NCBI GenBank assembly: GCA_013152085.1
Contig: JAADHC010000028.1
Span: 1 to 44,860, forward strand
Length of the DNA stretch: 44,860 bases
Reading direction: 5' to 3'
Origin: Chlorobiota bacterium
GTDB taxonomy: Bacteria; Bacteroidota; Bacteroidia; Bacteroidales; VadinHA17
The notes beneath the pieces were generated by a model. That model saw only the letters and a list, made by a program, of their open reading frames with translations, was not told where the DNA came from and searched no databases. The translations under genes were made by a program, and so were the position numbers. Positions 1-11,070 of the stretch are shown one piece after another. Within the stretch, counting starts at the first letter, position 1; each line of letters begins with the position of its first letter.

Positions 1-71
1 TTCGGCTTGCATGTCCGAGCTTGTAAATGTACCAAATATGTGTTGACTGTTTTTCAACGGCTTGCATACAA

Positions 72-197
72 CTAAATTATAATGGGAATCAACTTCCCTT
101 TTATTTCACCGGCTGCGCGATGAATCTGAAATATTTTCCTGCCCGCTGATCAAATGTAGGCATAAATCCGTTATTTTCAAATGATTCCCCGGTATTT
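72..197 (-). repeat. Direct repeat copy 1, carrying a broken C-terminal gene fragment
   Basis: This 126-bp stretch matches 1089-1214 with about 11 mismatches, by hand alignment. On the minus strand both copies read the same protein tail, ending here in RAGKYFRFIAQPVK and a stop at 101-103. About 29 bp of the similarity lie beyond the stop codon. The tail resembles the last strand of discoidin (F5/8 type C) domains, where Y-F/V-R-F is common; that assignment is an inference from few residues. No start or upstream domain is present, so this is a remnant. The rest of 1-474 holds nothing I can recognise. Confidence 0.6.
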
Positions 198-474
198 GGT
201 TATTGTGCATAGTTATTTATATTCAGCAAGATGCATTGAGAATTCAAACTTTCTTTTACCGGAACTATTACGCTGTTTCGCATTAGTAAATATTTCTTTA
301 ATTAACGGTTGAACCGGATTATTCATTTTTCATAATTATGCACAAAACGGATGGTGGTATGAATAGTTTGACATCCATAGCTTTTCATTGTCAATTTACA
401 GTAAACATAAAAAATGCTCTGAGCTACGCAAATCACTGACTGCCAAATTATTTATAACGCGTCAGGCAAAGTAT

Positions 475-1053
475 TTAATCAAATTTTACTATTTCCCAGG
501 CTCTAACTTCTCCCCATATTCCTGCAGCAATAAAACGTCCGTCAGGTGAGAAATTCACAAACTTTGGTGTTTCATTTCTTAGCTTGGTTTTATAGTCTAT
601 GAATGTCCCTGTTTTAACATTCCAGACTCTGACAGCCCCAAAAATACCGGCTGCGATGTATTTTCCATCAGGTGAAAACCTCACGAATTTTGGGGTTCTG
701 TTTATTGATTTTGTTTTATAATCTTTAAATTCGGTTGAATTAATTTTCCATACTCTCACAGCTCCGTACACACCTGCAGCAATATATTCTCCATCGGGTG
801 AAAAACTCACGAACTCAGGGTTTTCATTTCTCAGTCTTGTTTTATAGTCTTTGAAGTCGTTTGAATTGAACTGCCAAACCCTTACGGCGCCGTACACACC
901 GGCTGCAATATATTTTCCATCATTTGAGAATTCGGCATAGTTTGGGGTTTCATTTCTACTAACAGCCGGAAAACTTTTCATATTTCTCTGACTAAGTAAA
1001 TTACTTGTAAAACCAAAGAAAATGACAACTGATAAGATCAATATTCTGTACAT
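475..1053 (-). CDS. Secreted WD40-like repeat protein (four near-identical repeats)
   Basis: The start is set at 1053 because an AGGAGG ribosome-binding site lies 7 bases upstream (RC of 1061-1066) and the protein then opens with a signal peptide (MYRILILSVVIFFGFTSNLLS). A longer open frame to 1197 only runs into the flanking repeat. After the signal come four repeats of 42 residues, each with F-S-P-D-G-x-Y-I-A-A-G and V-R-V-W, the hallmark of WD40 blades. They are nearly identical at DNA level with a 126-bp period, so the amplification is recent or kept homogeneous. Four blades are too few for a classical seven-bladed propeller, so the protein may oligomerise or be a truncated relative. It lies between two direct repeats. 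Its molecular function is unknown; an extracytoplasmic location is inferred from the signal peptide. Confidence 0.8.
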   Translation of the reverse strand: MYRILILSVVIFFGFTSNLLSQRNMKSFPAVSRNETPNYAEFSNDGKYIAAGVYGAVRVWQFNSNDFKDYKTRLRNENPEFVSFSPDGEYIAAGVYGAVRVWKINSTEFKDYKTKSINRTPKFVRFSPDGKYIAAGIFGAVRVWNVKTGTFIDYKTKLRNETPKFVNFSPDGRFIAAGIWGEVRAWEIVKFD

Positions 1054-1088
1054 AAATAATCCTCCTTGTATTTTAATATATATTTTGC

Positions 1089-1214
1089 CTAAATTATAAC
1101 GGGAGCCAACTTCCCTTTTATTTCCCCGGCAGCGCGATGAAGCGGAAATATTTTCCTGCCCGCTGATCAAATGTATGCATAAATCCGTTATCTTCAAATG
1201 ATCCCCCGGGATTT
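1089..1214 (-). repeat. Direct repeat copy 2, carrying a broken C-terminal gene fragment
   Basis: This is the partner of 72-197. On the minus strand it encodes the tail RAGKYFRFIALPGK with a stop at 1118-1120. The frame is open only back to about 1228, where a TAA interrupts it. The similarity to copy 1 includes the sequence downstream of the stop, so a genomic segment was duplicated, not just a domain. The repeat sits immediately upstream of the WD40-like gene. The remaining bases to 1357 show no other gene. Confidence 0.6.
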
Positions 1215-1357
1215 ATGCGGAAGGAACCTTACCGGGAGCGGTAAACGCACTGAAAATCCGCTATGCCCTGCCGTGAGCGCGGCTGAATAAAAACCTTTCA
1301 GCTCCGGGAACGAACCGGAAAAAACAGACTGAAACCAGGTCCTTAGCCGGTGATGAT

Positions 1358-2068
1358 TCAGTTAATGATCGTTTCGAAGTCTATCTCCTCGTTACGGTTC
1401 ATCTCGGTAAGCCGGCCGTTTTCGCACCGCATCGTCCGGGCCTGATGTTGTTTCAACAGGTTGTAGTTGTGTGTGGCGATGATAACGGCCTGGCCGTTAC
1501 TGCTGATCTCCTTGAGGATCCCGAGGATGCCCGAGGATGTTTCCGGATCAAGATTGCCGGTAGGCTCGTCCGCAAGAATGATCTGCGGATTGTTCAGCAG
1601 GGCACGGGCAATGACCACCCGCTGTTGTTCCCCGCCGGAAAGCTGGTGGGGCATCTTATAACCCTTTAGCCCGAGGTCTACCATGTCCAGGACCTCCCGG
1701 ATGCGATCCGCTGTTTTTTTCCGGTCTTTCCATCCGGTAGCCCGGAGCACAAACTCAAGGTTGGCATGGACCGTCCGGTCGGAGAGAAGCTGGAAATCCT
1801 GGAAAACAATGCCCAGCGTTCTCCGCAACACGGGGATTTCCCGTTGTTTAATGGTTCTCAGGGTAAACTCGCCTACCCGGGCAAATCCTTCGTGCAGCGG
1901 CAACTGGGCGTTGATCGTTTTGATCAGGGAGGTCTTCCCGCTGCCTACCCGGCCGATGAGATAAACAAATTCACCGGGATCGACGGTGAATGAAACATCT
2001 TTCAGGACCAGGTGATCCTTCTGAAAAATCGTACAGTTCCTGAAATCAATAATGGGTTTTTGCGTCAT
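1358..2068 (-). CDS. ftsE: FtsE-type ABC transporter ATP-binding protein
   Basis: This is an ATPase of the FtsE/LolD class that in FtsEX couples ATP hydrolysis to control of cell-wall hydrolases at the division site. Counting from the ATG at 2068, I see Walker A GRVGSGKT (39-46), the Q-loop in FQDF (about 90), the signature LSGGEQQ (143-149), Walker B ILADEP (164-169) and the switch histidine in ATHN (about 200). The 236-aa length is normal for FtsE. An upstream TTG at 2086 would add six residues, but the ATG starts where family members usually do. No ftsX is adjacent. The next gene on the other strand is a TPR protein. LolD-like or other MacB-type ATPases are the main alternative, but the overall sequence reads as Bacteroidota FtsE. 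Confidence 0.88.
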   Translation of the reverse strand: MTQKPIIDFRNCTIFQKDHLVLKDVSFTVDPGEFVYLIGRVGSGKTSLIKTINAQLPLHEGFARVGEFTLRTIKQREIPVLRRTLGIVFQDFQLLSDRTVHANLEFVLRATGWKDRKKTADRIREVLDMVDLGLKGYKMPHQLSGGEQQRVVIARALLNNPQIILADEPTGNLDPETSSGILGILKEISSNGQAVIIATHNYNLLKQHQARTMRCENGRLTEMNRNEEIDFETIIN

Positions 2069-2094
2069 AGCCTGCCTGATAATCAATACATCTT

Positions 2095-2102
2095 CAAAAA
2101 TA
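2095..2102 (-). promoter_or_regulatory. Candidate -7 element of the ftsE promoter
   Basis: The minus strand reads TATTTTTG, a match to the Bacteroidota -7 consensus TAnnTTTG, about 27 bases upstream of the chosen ftsE ATG. No TTG at the ideal -33 distance is seen. Confidence 0.4.
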
Positions 2103-2230
2103 CAACAAAATCATACCGGAACCGGGAATCGGGCCAAAAGTAATTAACATTGCCCTGTTAATTAAATGGTATACTATTCTTCAGGGCATACCGTTAGATT
2201 AGTTAAATTTAACCGCTGAAATTCGTCCTT

Positions 2231-5200
2231 ATGCGGAAATTTGTTTTTCTGTTGATCCATATTATCGTCCTGTTGCCGGTACTCCCTGATGCCGGAGCAC
2301 AACAAACGTACTATTATACTACCGCCGATGCCGGATGGAACCGTGCGATGGATCTGTTTACCAAGCAGAAGTACGGCGCGGCGCTGGAGAAATTCGACCG
2401 GCTGGCAGAACATCAAAGCGATCAGACCGGCCTGATGTCCGTTTATGCTACCTATTATGCGGCCCGGTGTGCCATGGAACTTTTTCATAAGGATGCGGAA
2501 GCGCGGCTGTTCCGTTTTATTTCCGCGTATCCGGGAAATGCGCTTGTACAGCAGGCTATCCTGGATATGGCCTTTTTCCAGTACCGCAGTAAGAACTACC
2601 GCAAAGCGCTGACCTATTTCCTGCAGGCGGACAAAACCTCCCTGCCTGCCGACAGGATGAGCGAGTATTATTTCAAACTGGGGTACAGCTATTTTATGCG
2701 TAAGGATTATGAACATGCCAAACTGGCTTTTTATGAGATCAAAGATATCCGGAGTGAATACACCCCTCCGGCGATCTATTATTATGCCCACATCGCTTAT
2801 ACCGAAGGGTCATATCAAACGGCCCTGAAGGAATTCCGGCGCCTGAGTGATGACGAAAACTTCGCACCTGTCGTACCTTATTATATTACCCAGATTCTTT
2901 ACCTGCAGAAAGATTATGACGGGATAATTGCGTATGCCCCTGCCATACTTGCCGGAGCGGTCCCGTCACGGCAGGCTGAGATATCACGGTTTATCGGGGA
3001 TGCTTATTTCCAGAAACAGCAGTATCAGGAAGCCCTGCCATATCTTGAAAAATATATGGCTACGGCAAAACTGACCAGAAACGAGCATTATGAGATCGGG
3101 TATTGTTATTATCAGACCGGCCACTATGAAGAGGCAGCCAAACATCTGTCCCGGGCCGCAGGCCCGCGTGATAAACTCAGCCAGAACAGTTATTATATTC
3201 TTGCCGGTTGTTACCTCAGGCTGGGAAATAAACAGAAGGCGGCCGTGGCCTTTTCCTCTGCGGCCGAACTCGATTTTGATCCGGATATCCGTGAGGATGC
3301 CCTTTTTAATTTTGCCAAACTGACTTACGAGATCTCTTATGCCCCGTTTAATGAGGCTGTTCAGGCATTGAGGAAATATATTGATACCTATCCCTATTCC
3401 CAAAGGGTGAACGAGGCATACCGCTACCTGGTGATGGCTTATCTGAATACGAAAAACTACCGGCTGGCGCTTGAATCGCTGGATGAAATTGAGCATAAAA
3501 CGGAAGAACTGAAACGTGCCTACCAGCGTGTGGCATTCTACCGTGGGCTGGAGTTGATGAAAAACGGTCAGTATGATGATGCCGTAACCCTTTTTAATAA
3601 ATCGTTACAGCTTCCGGGATATGATCCCGGTATAACGGCGCGTGCCTGGTATTGGCTGGGTGAGGCCTGGTACCGTCTGGACAAGCCCGGTGAGGCGCTG
3701 CCTGCGTACCGCAGGTTTATCCTGAGCCCCGGAGCCATTTCACGTCCGGAATATTCCGTGGCACAATATAATCTGGGTTATATCTGGTTCAATAAAAAGA
3801 ATTATAACGAAGCGGAAAAATGGTTCAGGAAATTCATCGCTTTTGATGCCCGGGCAAGCCGTAAACTGATAGCCGATGCCTGGAACCGGCTGGGAGATTG
3901 TGCCTTTGTCGGCAGGGATTATCAGCAGGCAGTGAAATATTACAGTAATGCTTATGACAACGGGTCCTATCAGCCGGACTATGCCCTTTTCCAGCGGGGG
4001 TTTACCTATGGCCTGATGAAAAACCCCGGGGCCAAAATCCGGGAACTTACCAAACTGATCTCCGGTTTTTCCGAATCTCCCTATGTTGATGATGCTTTGT
4101 TCGAAAGAGGCCTTGCCTATATCGATGTCAACGATGCCACCGCTGCCGTAAAGGATTTTGATGAGATCGTAAACAGTTATTCTTCCAGCCTTTATGTTCC
4201 CAAAGCCCTGGTGCAAACAGGGCTGATTTATTTTAATACCAACCGCCCGCAGAAGGCCATTGCCGCATACAAACAGGTCCTGGAGAAATTCCCTGCTTCT
4301 CCCGAAGCGCGTAATGCCCTGACAGGCCTGCGCAATGTTTATGTGGATATGAACGATGTGGAAAGTTTCTTCCGCTTTGCAGAGAAACTGGGCAGCTTTG
4401 CCGATGTCAGTATGGCCGAAAAGGACAGCCTTTTTTATACTTCGGGAGAAAATTTATACATGTCGGGTGATTGTGCCAAAGCCACGCAGAAACTGGAGAA
4501 TTACCTGGAAAAATTCCCCGGTGGTATTTTCCGGGTGAATGCACATTTTTACCTGGCCGAATGTGAACGTCAGGCGGGCGATAACGGGAAAGCCCTTACC
4601 CATTACCAGGCGGTTATTCATGAATCCCGTAATGTCTTTACCGAGCCTGCCCTGCTGGCGGCAGCGGCCATTCTTTATGACCGGCAGGATTTTGCCGGGG
4701 CACTTGAAGATTATGTCCTGCTGGAAAAAGTCGCCGAAGCGCCGGCAAATATTCTGACAGCCCGGCTGGGAATGTTACGTTGTTCTTTTGCCCTCGGGAA
4801 CAACGCTTCGGTGATTACCCTGGGCCGGTCGTTACTGAAAACCGAAGGCGTTACCGAGGAGATGGCCCGCGAAGCTACCTTTAAAATGGCTCAGGCCTAT
4901 CTTAAAGAGGGGAACCTGGATGCGGCGCTTGAACAATTCAGAAAAACAGCCACCGAAGTATCCAGCCTTGAAGGGGCGGAATCAAAATATCGCGTTGCCG
5001 GGATCCTGTATAAACAGGGAAAATTTGATGAGGCGGAAAAAGAAATCAATGATTTTATTGATATGAGTACGCCGCATCCTTACTGGATGGCCAGGGCATT
5101 CCTGTTGCTTTCCGACCTCAGTCTTCGTAAAGGAGATATGATACAGGCGCGCTATACGCTGCAAAGTATCCTGGATTACTATGAGAATAAAACCGATGGA

Positions 5201-5338
5201 ATTATTGATGAAGCAACAAAGAAACTGAAGGATATCGGTCAGTTTGAAAAATTGCAGAATGCCCCGGCACAGGAAGAAATGGAAATTGGCTTCGGCAGGG
5301 ATACGGTGCCGGCTGCGGATACTTTAAATAAAAAATAA
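2231..5338 (+). CDS. Large exported TPR-repeat protein
   Basis: This 1035-residue protein opens with a signal peptide (about residues 1-23, ending DAGAQQ). The rest is filled with tetratricopeptide-type helix pairs. Typical A-helix signatures such as YYFKLGYSYFMRKDYEHA, YQTGHYEEA and LGYIWFNKKNYNEAEKWF recur every 34-40 residues, with more than 20 units by eye. TPR solenoids serve as protein-protein scaffolds. The gene is followed after 3 bp by an outer-membrane beta-barrel gene, so the two are very likely co-transcribed and probably act together in the envelope. TPR proteins of this size paired with a small barrel are common in Bacteroidota but I know of no established function. No catalytic domain is visible. 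Confidence 0.85.
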   Translation: MRKFVFLLIHIIVLLPVLPDAGAQQTYYYTTADAGWNRAMDLFTKQKYGAALEKFDRLAEHQSDQTGLMSVYATYYAARCAMELFHKDAEARLFRFISAYPGNALVQQAILDMAFFQYRSKNYRKALTYFLQADKTSLPADRMSEYYFKLGYSYFMRKDYEHAKLAFYEIKDIRSEYTPPAIYYYAHIAYTEGSYQTALKEFRRLSDDENFAPVVPYYITQILYLQKDYDGIIAYAPAILAGAVPSRQAEISRFIGDAYFQKQQYQEALPYLEKYMATAKLTRNEHYEIGYCYYQTGHYEEAAKHLSRAAGPRDKLSQNSYYILAGCYLRLGNKQKAAVAFSSAAELDFDPDIREDALFNFAKLTYEISYAPFNEAVQALRKYIDTYPYSQRVNEAYRYLVMAYLNTKNYRLALESLDEIEHKTEELKRAYQRVAFYRGLELMKNGQYDDAVTLFNKSLQLPGYDPGITARAWYWLGEAWYRLDKPGEALPAYRRFILSPGAISRPEYSVAQYNLGYIWFNKKNYNEAEKWFRKFIAFDARASRKLIADAWNRLGDCAFVGRDYQQAVKYYSNAYDNGSYQPDYALFQRGFTYGLMKNPGAKIRELTKLISGFSESPYVDDALFERGLAYIDVNDATAAVKDFDEIVNSYSSSLYVPKALVQTGLIYFNTNRPQKAIAAYKQVLEKFPASPEARNALTGLRNVYVDMNDVESFFRFAEKLGSFADVSMAEKDSLFYTSGENLYMSGDCAKATQKLENYLEKFPGGIFRVNAHFYLAECERQAGDNGKALTHYQAVIHESRNVFTEPALLAAAAILYDRQDFAGALEDYVLLEKVAEAPANILTARLGMLRCSFALGNNASVITLGRSLLKTEGVTEEMAREATFKMAQAYLKEGNLDAALEQFRKTATEVSSLEGAESKYRVAGILYKQGKFDEAEKEINDFIDMSTPHPYWMARAFLLLSDLSLRKGDMIQARYTLQSILDYYENKTDGIIDEATKKLKDIGQFEKLQNAPAQEEMEIGFGRDTVPAADTLNKK

Positions 5339-5341
5339 CCT

Positions 5342-7018
5342 ATGGTTCGAAGGATCATATACCTATCGTTGAAAAAGCTGATGTTGCCGGTGCTGGCGGC
5401 TATGCTCAGTCTGCCTTTACCGGCACAGGAGGAAGTGATCCGTAAGGAAGTGCGGGTGGTAAAACCCTATGAACCCGTGCTGGAAAAAGCGGCCAAGATC
5501 AATTTGCTCCCGGAGCTGGACGATACGGTACGGTTCATGCCTGATTTTACCTATTCGATAACACCAAGGCCTTTCCTGGCAACATATAAGGCGCGGCCGA
5601 TCCGTGCCGCCCGCATCGAAGGTGAAACCATAGCCAGATTGTATAAAAGTTACCTGAAGCTGGGTATGGGAAACTATATCTCCCCGTTGGCGGAATTCAG
5701 CATGAATAACCTGCGGTCGAAAGACCACAGCCTGGGGCTGTATTTCGGGTATATCTCTTCGCAGGGAAAAGTAAAACTGGACAATGGAAAGCGTGTTCCG
5801 GCAGCATATTCGGACTTAAAAGGGGAGGTGTACGGGGAAAAATACTTTCCGCATGCCACACTGGAAGGAAAAGCTTTTATCGCAAACAATACGGTGCATC
5901 GCTACGGATATGCTCCGTTGCTGGATACGGCACTGGTAGAAGACAGTATTCGTCAGCGTTATTTAAACCCCGGGGCATACCTGCACTATTATTCCTCCTG
6001 GCCCGATTCAGGACATCTGAATTATGACTTCCGTGCCGGATATGACTATTTTACGGGGATTTCAGGGAATCTCCAGCATGCTGTCCGGTTTACGGGGAGT
6101 ATGGACAGACAATTTGACGATAAAACCGTCGGCCTTGCCTCGGATGTGAAATATTTCAGGCGGAATGCCGGCATGGACTCTGCGTTCAATACGGTAATCT
6201 CCCTGCAACCCTGGTTCAGCCAGAGTACAAGTGAATGGCGGCTTAAGGCAGCCCTGGATGCAACTTTTGATGTGCGTAACGGCAATACCGAAATACGCTT
6301 TTATCCGAAGATCAGGTTTCAGTTTAATATTGTTCCCGAATATCTCACGGCTTATATCGGCATGGACGGGAACCTGCAAACCAATGATTACAGGTCTGTG
6401 GCACGGGAAAATCCTTATATATCTCCCGGTTTGCAGGTTTTGAATACCGACAGGAAAATGGAAGTGTACGGCAGCCTTTTCGGGCAGGCGGGGGCGCAAA
6501 GCGATTACCGCCTTTTCGGATCGTTTACGCTTGCCGACCAGATGCCGTTTTTTGTCAATGATTCCGTTAATGGCCTGGGCAACCGGTTTACGGTGGTGTA
6601 TGACGATGTTCAGATCTTTAAGTTCAGCGGTGAATATGCTTTTCAGGTGGGAGATAAATGGTCGGTAGGCGGGAGGGCTGCCATATACCGTTATACCATG
6701 TCCACGGAAGCAAAACCCTGGAATAAACCGGGTTTTGACGCCGCACTGCGGATTTCCTATAACCTGCGTAATAAAATTCTGGCACGTACCGATCTTTTCT
6801 ATGTGGGATCACGCTATGCCAGGTCTCTCGACCAGCCCGGCACGGTACTGCCATTGTCCGGTTATCCCGATATCAATCTCCAACTGGAGTACAGGTACAC
6901 CAGGATCCTTTCTTTCTTCTTGCGGTTTAACAATATGGCCGGTATCCGGTATCAAACGTGGAATCAGTATCCGTCACAGGGATTCCGTTTTATGGGTGGC
7001 TTCACCTATTCCCTGTAA
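5342..7018 (+). CDS. Outer-membrane beta-barrel protein paired with the TPR gene
   Basis: The 558-aa protein has a signal peptide ending around LPLPAQ (residue 29). A conserved linker follows (EVRVVKPYEPVLEKAAKI), like the N-terminus of short TonB-receptor-like barrels in Bacteroidota. From about residue 100 the sequence is a long series of amphipathic strands with alternating aromatic residues, such as LGLYFGYIS, LEYRYTRILSFFLRF and the closing FRFMGGFTYSL. There is no TonB plug domain and no SusD partner. It starts 3 bp after the TPR gene. I infer an outer-membrane barrel, possibly the membrane anchor of the TPR protein. Its substrate, if any, is unknown. Confidence 0.75.
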   Translation: MVRRIIYLSLKKLMLPVLAAMLSLPLPAQEEVIRKEVRVVKPYEPVLEKAAKINLLPELDDTVRFMPDFTYSITPRPFLATYKARPIRAARIEGETIARLYKSYLKLGMGNYISPLAEFSMNNLRSKDHSLGLYFGYISSQGKVKLDNGKRVPAAYSDLKGEVYGEKYFPHATLEGKAFIANNTVHRYGYAPLLDTALVEDSIRQRYLNPGAYLHYYSSWPDSGHLNYDFRAGYDYFTGISGNLQHAVRFTGSMDRQFDDKTVGLASDVKYFRRNAGMDSAFNTVISLQPWFSQSTSEWRLKAALDATFDVRNGNTEIRFYPKIRFQFNIVPEYLTAYIGMDGNLQTNDYRSVARENPYISPGLQVLNTDRKMEVYGSLFGQAGAQSDYRLFGSFTLADQMPFFVNDSVNGLGNRFTVVYDDVQIFKFSGEYAFQVGDKWSVGGRAAIYRYTMSTEAKPWNKPGFDAALRISYNLRNKILARTDLFYVGSRYARSLDQPGTVLPLSGYPDINLQLEYRYTRILSFFLRFNNMAGIRYQTWNQYPSQGFRFMGGFTYSL

Positions 7019-7260
7019 CCTGCATTCGAAAAGATATTTACAAGGTTAATATCCTTAAAATCATTTAGAGGCTGTCTTATAAGATTCAAAAAAATCAAAA
7101 TCAGGATAATGAAGTTAAACCCCGGGTCAGGCATAATTTTATAAATATCAGACAATGTGCAAGTTGCATGTATTTTGTGATTTGGTTCGAAGCTTTCCGG
7201 ATTTTAGTGTTTGTCCTGTTGATTTTCTGTTGATAATTTCAGGGTGAAAAAAGCATATAA

Positions 7261-7293
7261 TTGCCTGATAATCATTAAAATTTAGTATATTTG
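7261..7293 (+). promoter_or_regulatory. Candidate gyrB promoter (Bacteroidota type)
   Basis: TTG at 7261-7263 and TATATTTG at 7286-7293 (consensus TAnnTTTG) are 22 bases apart, close to the usual 19-21. Transcription would begin near 7300, leaving a leader of about 225 nt before gyrB. Confidence 0.5.
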
Positions 7294-7299
7294 TCCGGA

Positions 7300-9524
<2,225 letters not shown>

Positions 9525-9557
9525 TTATTATAAAATGAACATGAAAATTGATGCCGG

Positions 9558-9595
9558 ACCGGGTGTTTTTCAAAAGAAAGCCCGGTTTGATTTTT
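9558..9595 (+). terminator. Rho-independent terminator after gyrB
   Basis: ACCGGG (9558-9563) pairs with CCCGGT (9581-9586) and is followed by TTGATTTTT. It lies 34 bp after the gyrB stop and just before the M28 peptidase gene, whose own promoter I could not identify. Confidence 0.7.
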
Positions 9596-9608
9596 AAGAT
9601 CAATTACA

Positions 9609-11000
9609 ATGAAAACTGTTATCCTTGCATTGTTGTCATTTTCCCTGTTTGTCATGCCCGGCTTGTCTCAACCGGATACCGGCGCCATGGTGAACCGTAT
9701 TTTCAAAGAGGCGCTTACGCATCAGGTGGCTTTTGAGAACCTCAGGGGGCTCACCGGGAAGTGTCCCGGAAGGATTTCCGGAACGCCTGCTGCCGCTGCT
9801 GCCGTAGAATATACCCGGCAACTGCTCGAAGCATTGAACCCCGATACAGTCTGGCTGCAGGTAGTGGAGGTGCCTCACTGGATCCGTGGCAGGCAGGAAA
9901 AAGGGATGATCCTGTCGGCAAAATTCGGTCAGATGAAGGTACCCGTAACGGCTTTGGGAACCACACCCGGGACTGGCCCCGAAGGTATATCCGCACCCGT
10001 CATCGAAGTGTCGTCACCGGATGAGATCAGGGAACTCGGGAAAACAAAAATCGAAGGGAAGATCGTCTTTTTCAACCGGCCGATGGACCCGGAGTTGTTC
10101 AATACATTTGCTGCCTATGGAAGAGCAGCGGGTCAACGGACAAGAGGGCCGGCGATTGCCGCACGTTATGGTGCCGTGGCAGCTGTGGTCAGGTCTCTTA
10201 CCACACGGCTGGATGATATCCCGCATACCGGTGTTTCTCATTTTGATGAAATGGAAAAGAAGATCCCTGCTGTGGCTGTCAGTACGCTGGGGGCGGAAAA
10301 GCTGCACCGTATACTCCGGAATGACCCGGACACCCGTTTTTATATGTTTACCGGTTGCCGGAATGCAGCTCCTGTAAAATCTTTTAATGTCGTTGGTGAG
10401 ATCCGGGGAACAACCTTTCCGGAACAGATCATTACCGTAGGCGGCCACCTGGATGCCTGGGATACGGGCGAAGGAGCTCATGATGATGGTGCGGGATGTG
10501 TACAGGCGATTGAAATGATCCGCATTTTCAGGAAACTTGGCATCAGACCGAAACATACCATCCGTGCCGTAATGTTTATGGACGAGGAGATTGCCCAGAG
10601 CGGAGGAAAAGTGTATGCCGCGGAAGCTTTGCGTAAGGGAGAAAAACATGTCCTTGCCATGGAATCCGATCGTGGCGGTTTCCTGCCCCGGGGTTTTGGG
10701 ATCGGCGCCTCAGATCCGGAACTTTTCAGTCAGTTTATGAGCCTGAAACCGTATTTTAGCCCATGGGGAATTAATGAGTTTGCCCGGGGTGGGGGTGGTA
10801 CGGATATAGGACCGCTCCGGCAACAGGGAACGATACTCATCAGTCTGGTTCCCGATCCGCAACGATATTTTGACGTGCATCACTCGGCGGCTGATGTATT
10901 TGAAGCCGTTAATCCCCGTGAACTTGAGTTAGGGGCTGCAGCCATAACTTCCCTGATCTGGCTTGCCGATCAGATGGATTTTTCCGGGCAGACTAAATAA
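9609..11000 (+). CDS. Secreted M28-family zinc peptidase with PA domain
   Basis: The 463-aa protein has a signal peptide (about 1-20, ending MPGLSQ). A protease-associated (PA) domain follows, visible as the region around APVIEVSSPDEI to IPAVAVSTLGAEKL. The C-terminal M28 domain carries the expected zinc ligands: GGHLDAWDTGEGAHDDGAG, the catalytic pair in MDEE, the aspartate in ESDRGGF and the histidine in DVHHSAADVFEAV. This layout matches carboxypeptidase Q-like aminopeptidases, so it probably trims peptides in the periplasm or outside the cell. Exact specificity cannot be read. It is convergent with the S9-like peptidase gene, with an AT-only hairpin between them that overlaps the stop codon. 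Confidence 0.92.
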   Translation: MKTVILALLSFSLFVMPGLSQPDTGAMVNRIFKEALTHQVAFENLRGLTGKCPGRISGTPAAAAAVEYTRQLLEALNPDTVWLQVVEVPHWIRGRQEKGMILSAKFGQMKVPVTALGTTPGTGPEGISAPVIEVSSPDEIRELGKTKIEGKIVFFNRPMDPELFNTFAAYGRAAGQRTRGPAIAARYGAVAAVVRSLTTRLDDIPHTGVSHFDEMEKKIPAVAVSTLGAEKLHRILRNDPDTRFYMFTGCRNAAPVKSFNVVGEIRGTTFPEQIITVGGHLDAWDTGEGAHDDGAGCVQAIEMIRIFRKLGIRPKHTIRAVMFMDEEIAQSGGKVYAAEALRKGEKHVLAMESDRGGFLPRGFGIGASDPELFSQFMSLKPYFSPWGINEFARGGGGTDIGPLRQQGTILISLVPDPQRYFDVHHSAADVFEAVNPRELELGAAAITSLIWLADQMDFSGQTK

Positions 11001-11049
11001 ATATATATTATAATACATAATATATTACATATTATAATATGTATTTATT
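10996..11049. terminator. AT-only 20-bp hairpin between convergent peptidase genes
   Basis: The arms 10996-11015 and 11030-11049 pair over 20 bases with a single U-G wobble and a 14-base loop. Both arms consist almost only of A and T, and the TAA stop of the M28 gene is inside the left arm. It lies between the ends of convergent genes, so it probably acts as a bidirectional terminator. Confidence 0.6.
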
Positions 11050-11070
11050 ATAACCGTGTCATATAGTCAA

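Noticed and set aside
1054-1197. N-terminal extension of the WD40-like protein
   Set aside because: The extra 48 codons run through the direct repeat in a frame different from the conserved tail, and a strong AGGAGG plus signal peptide mark 1053 as the start.
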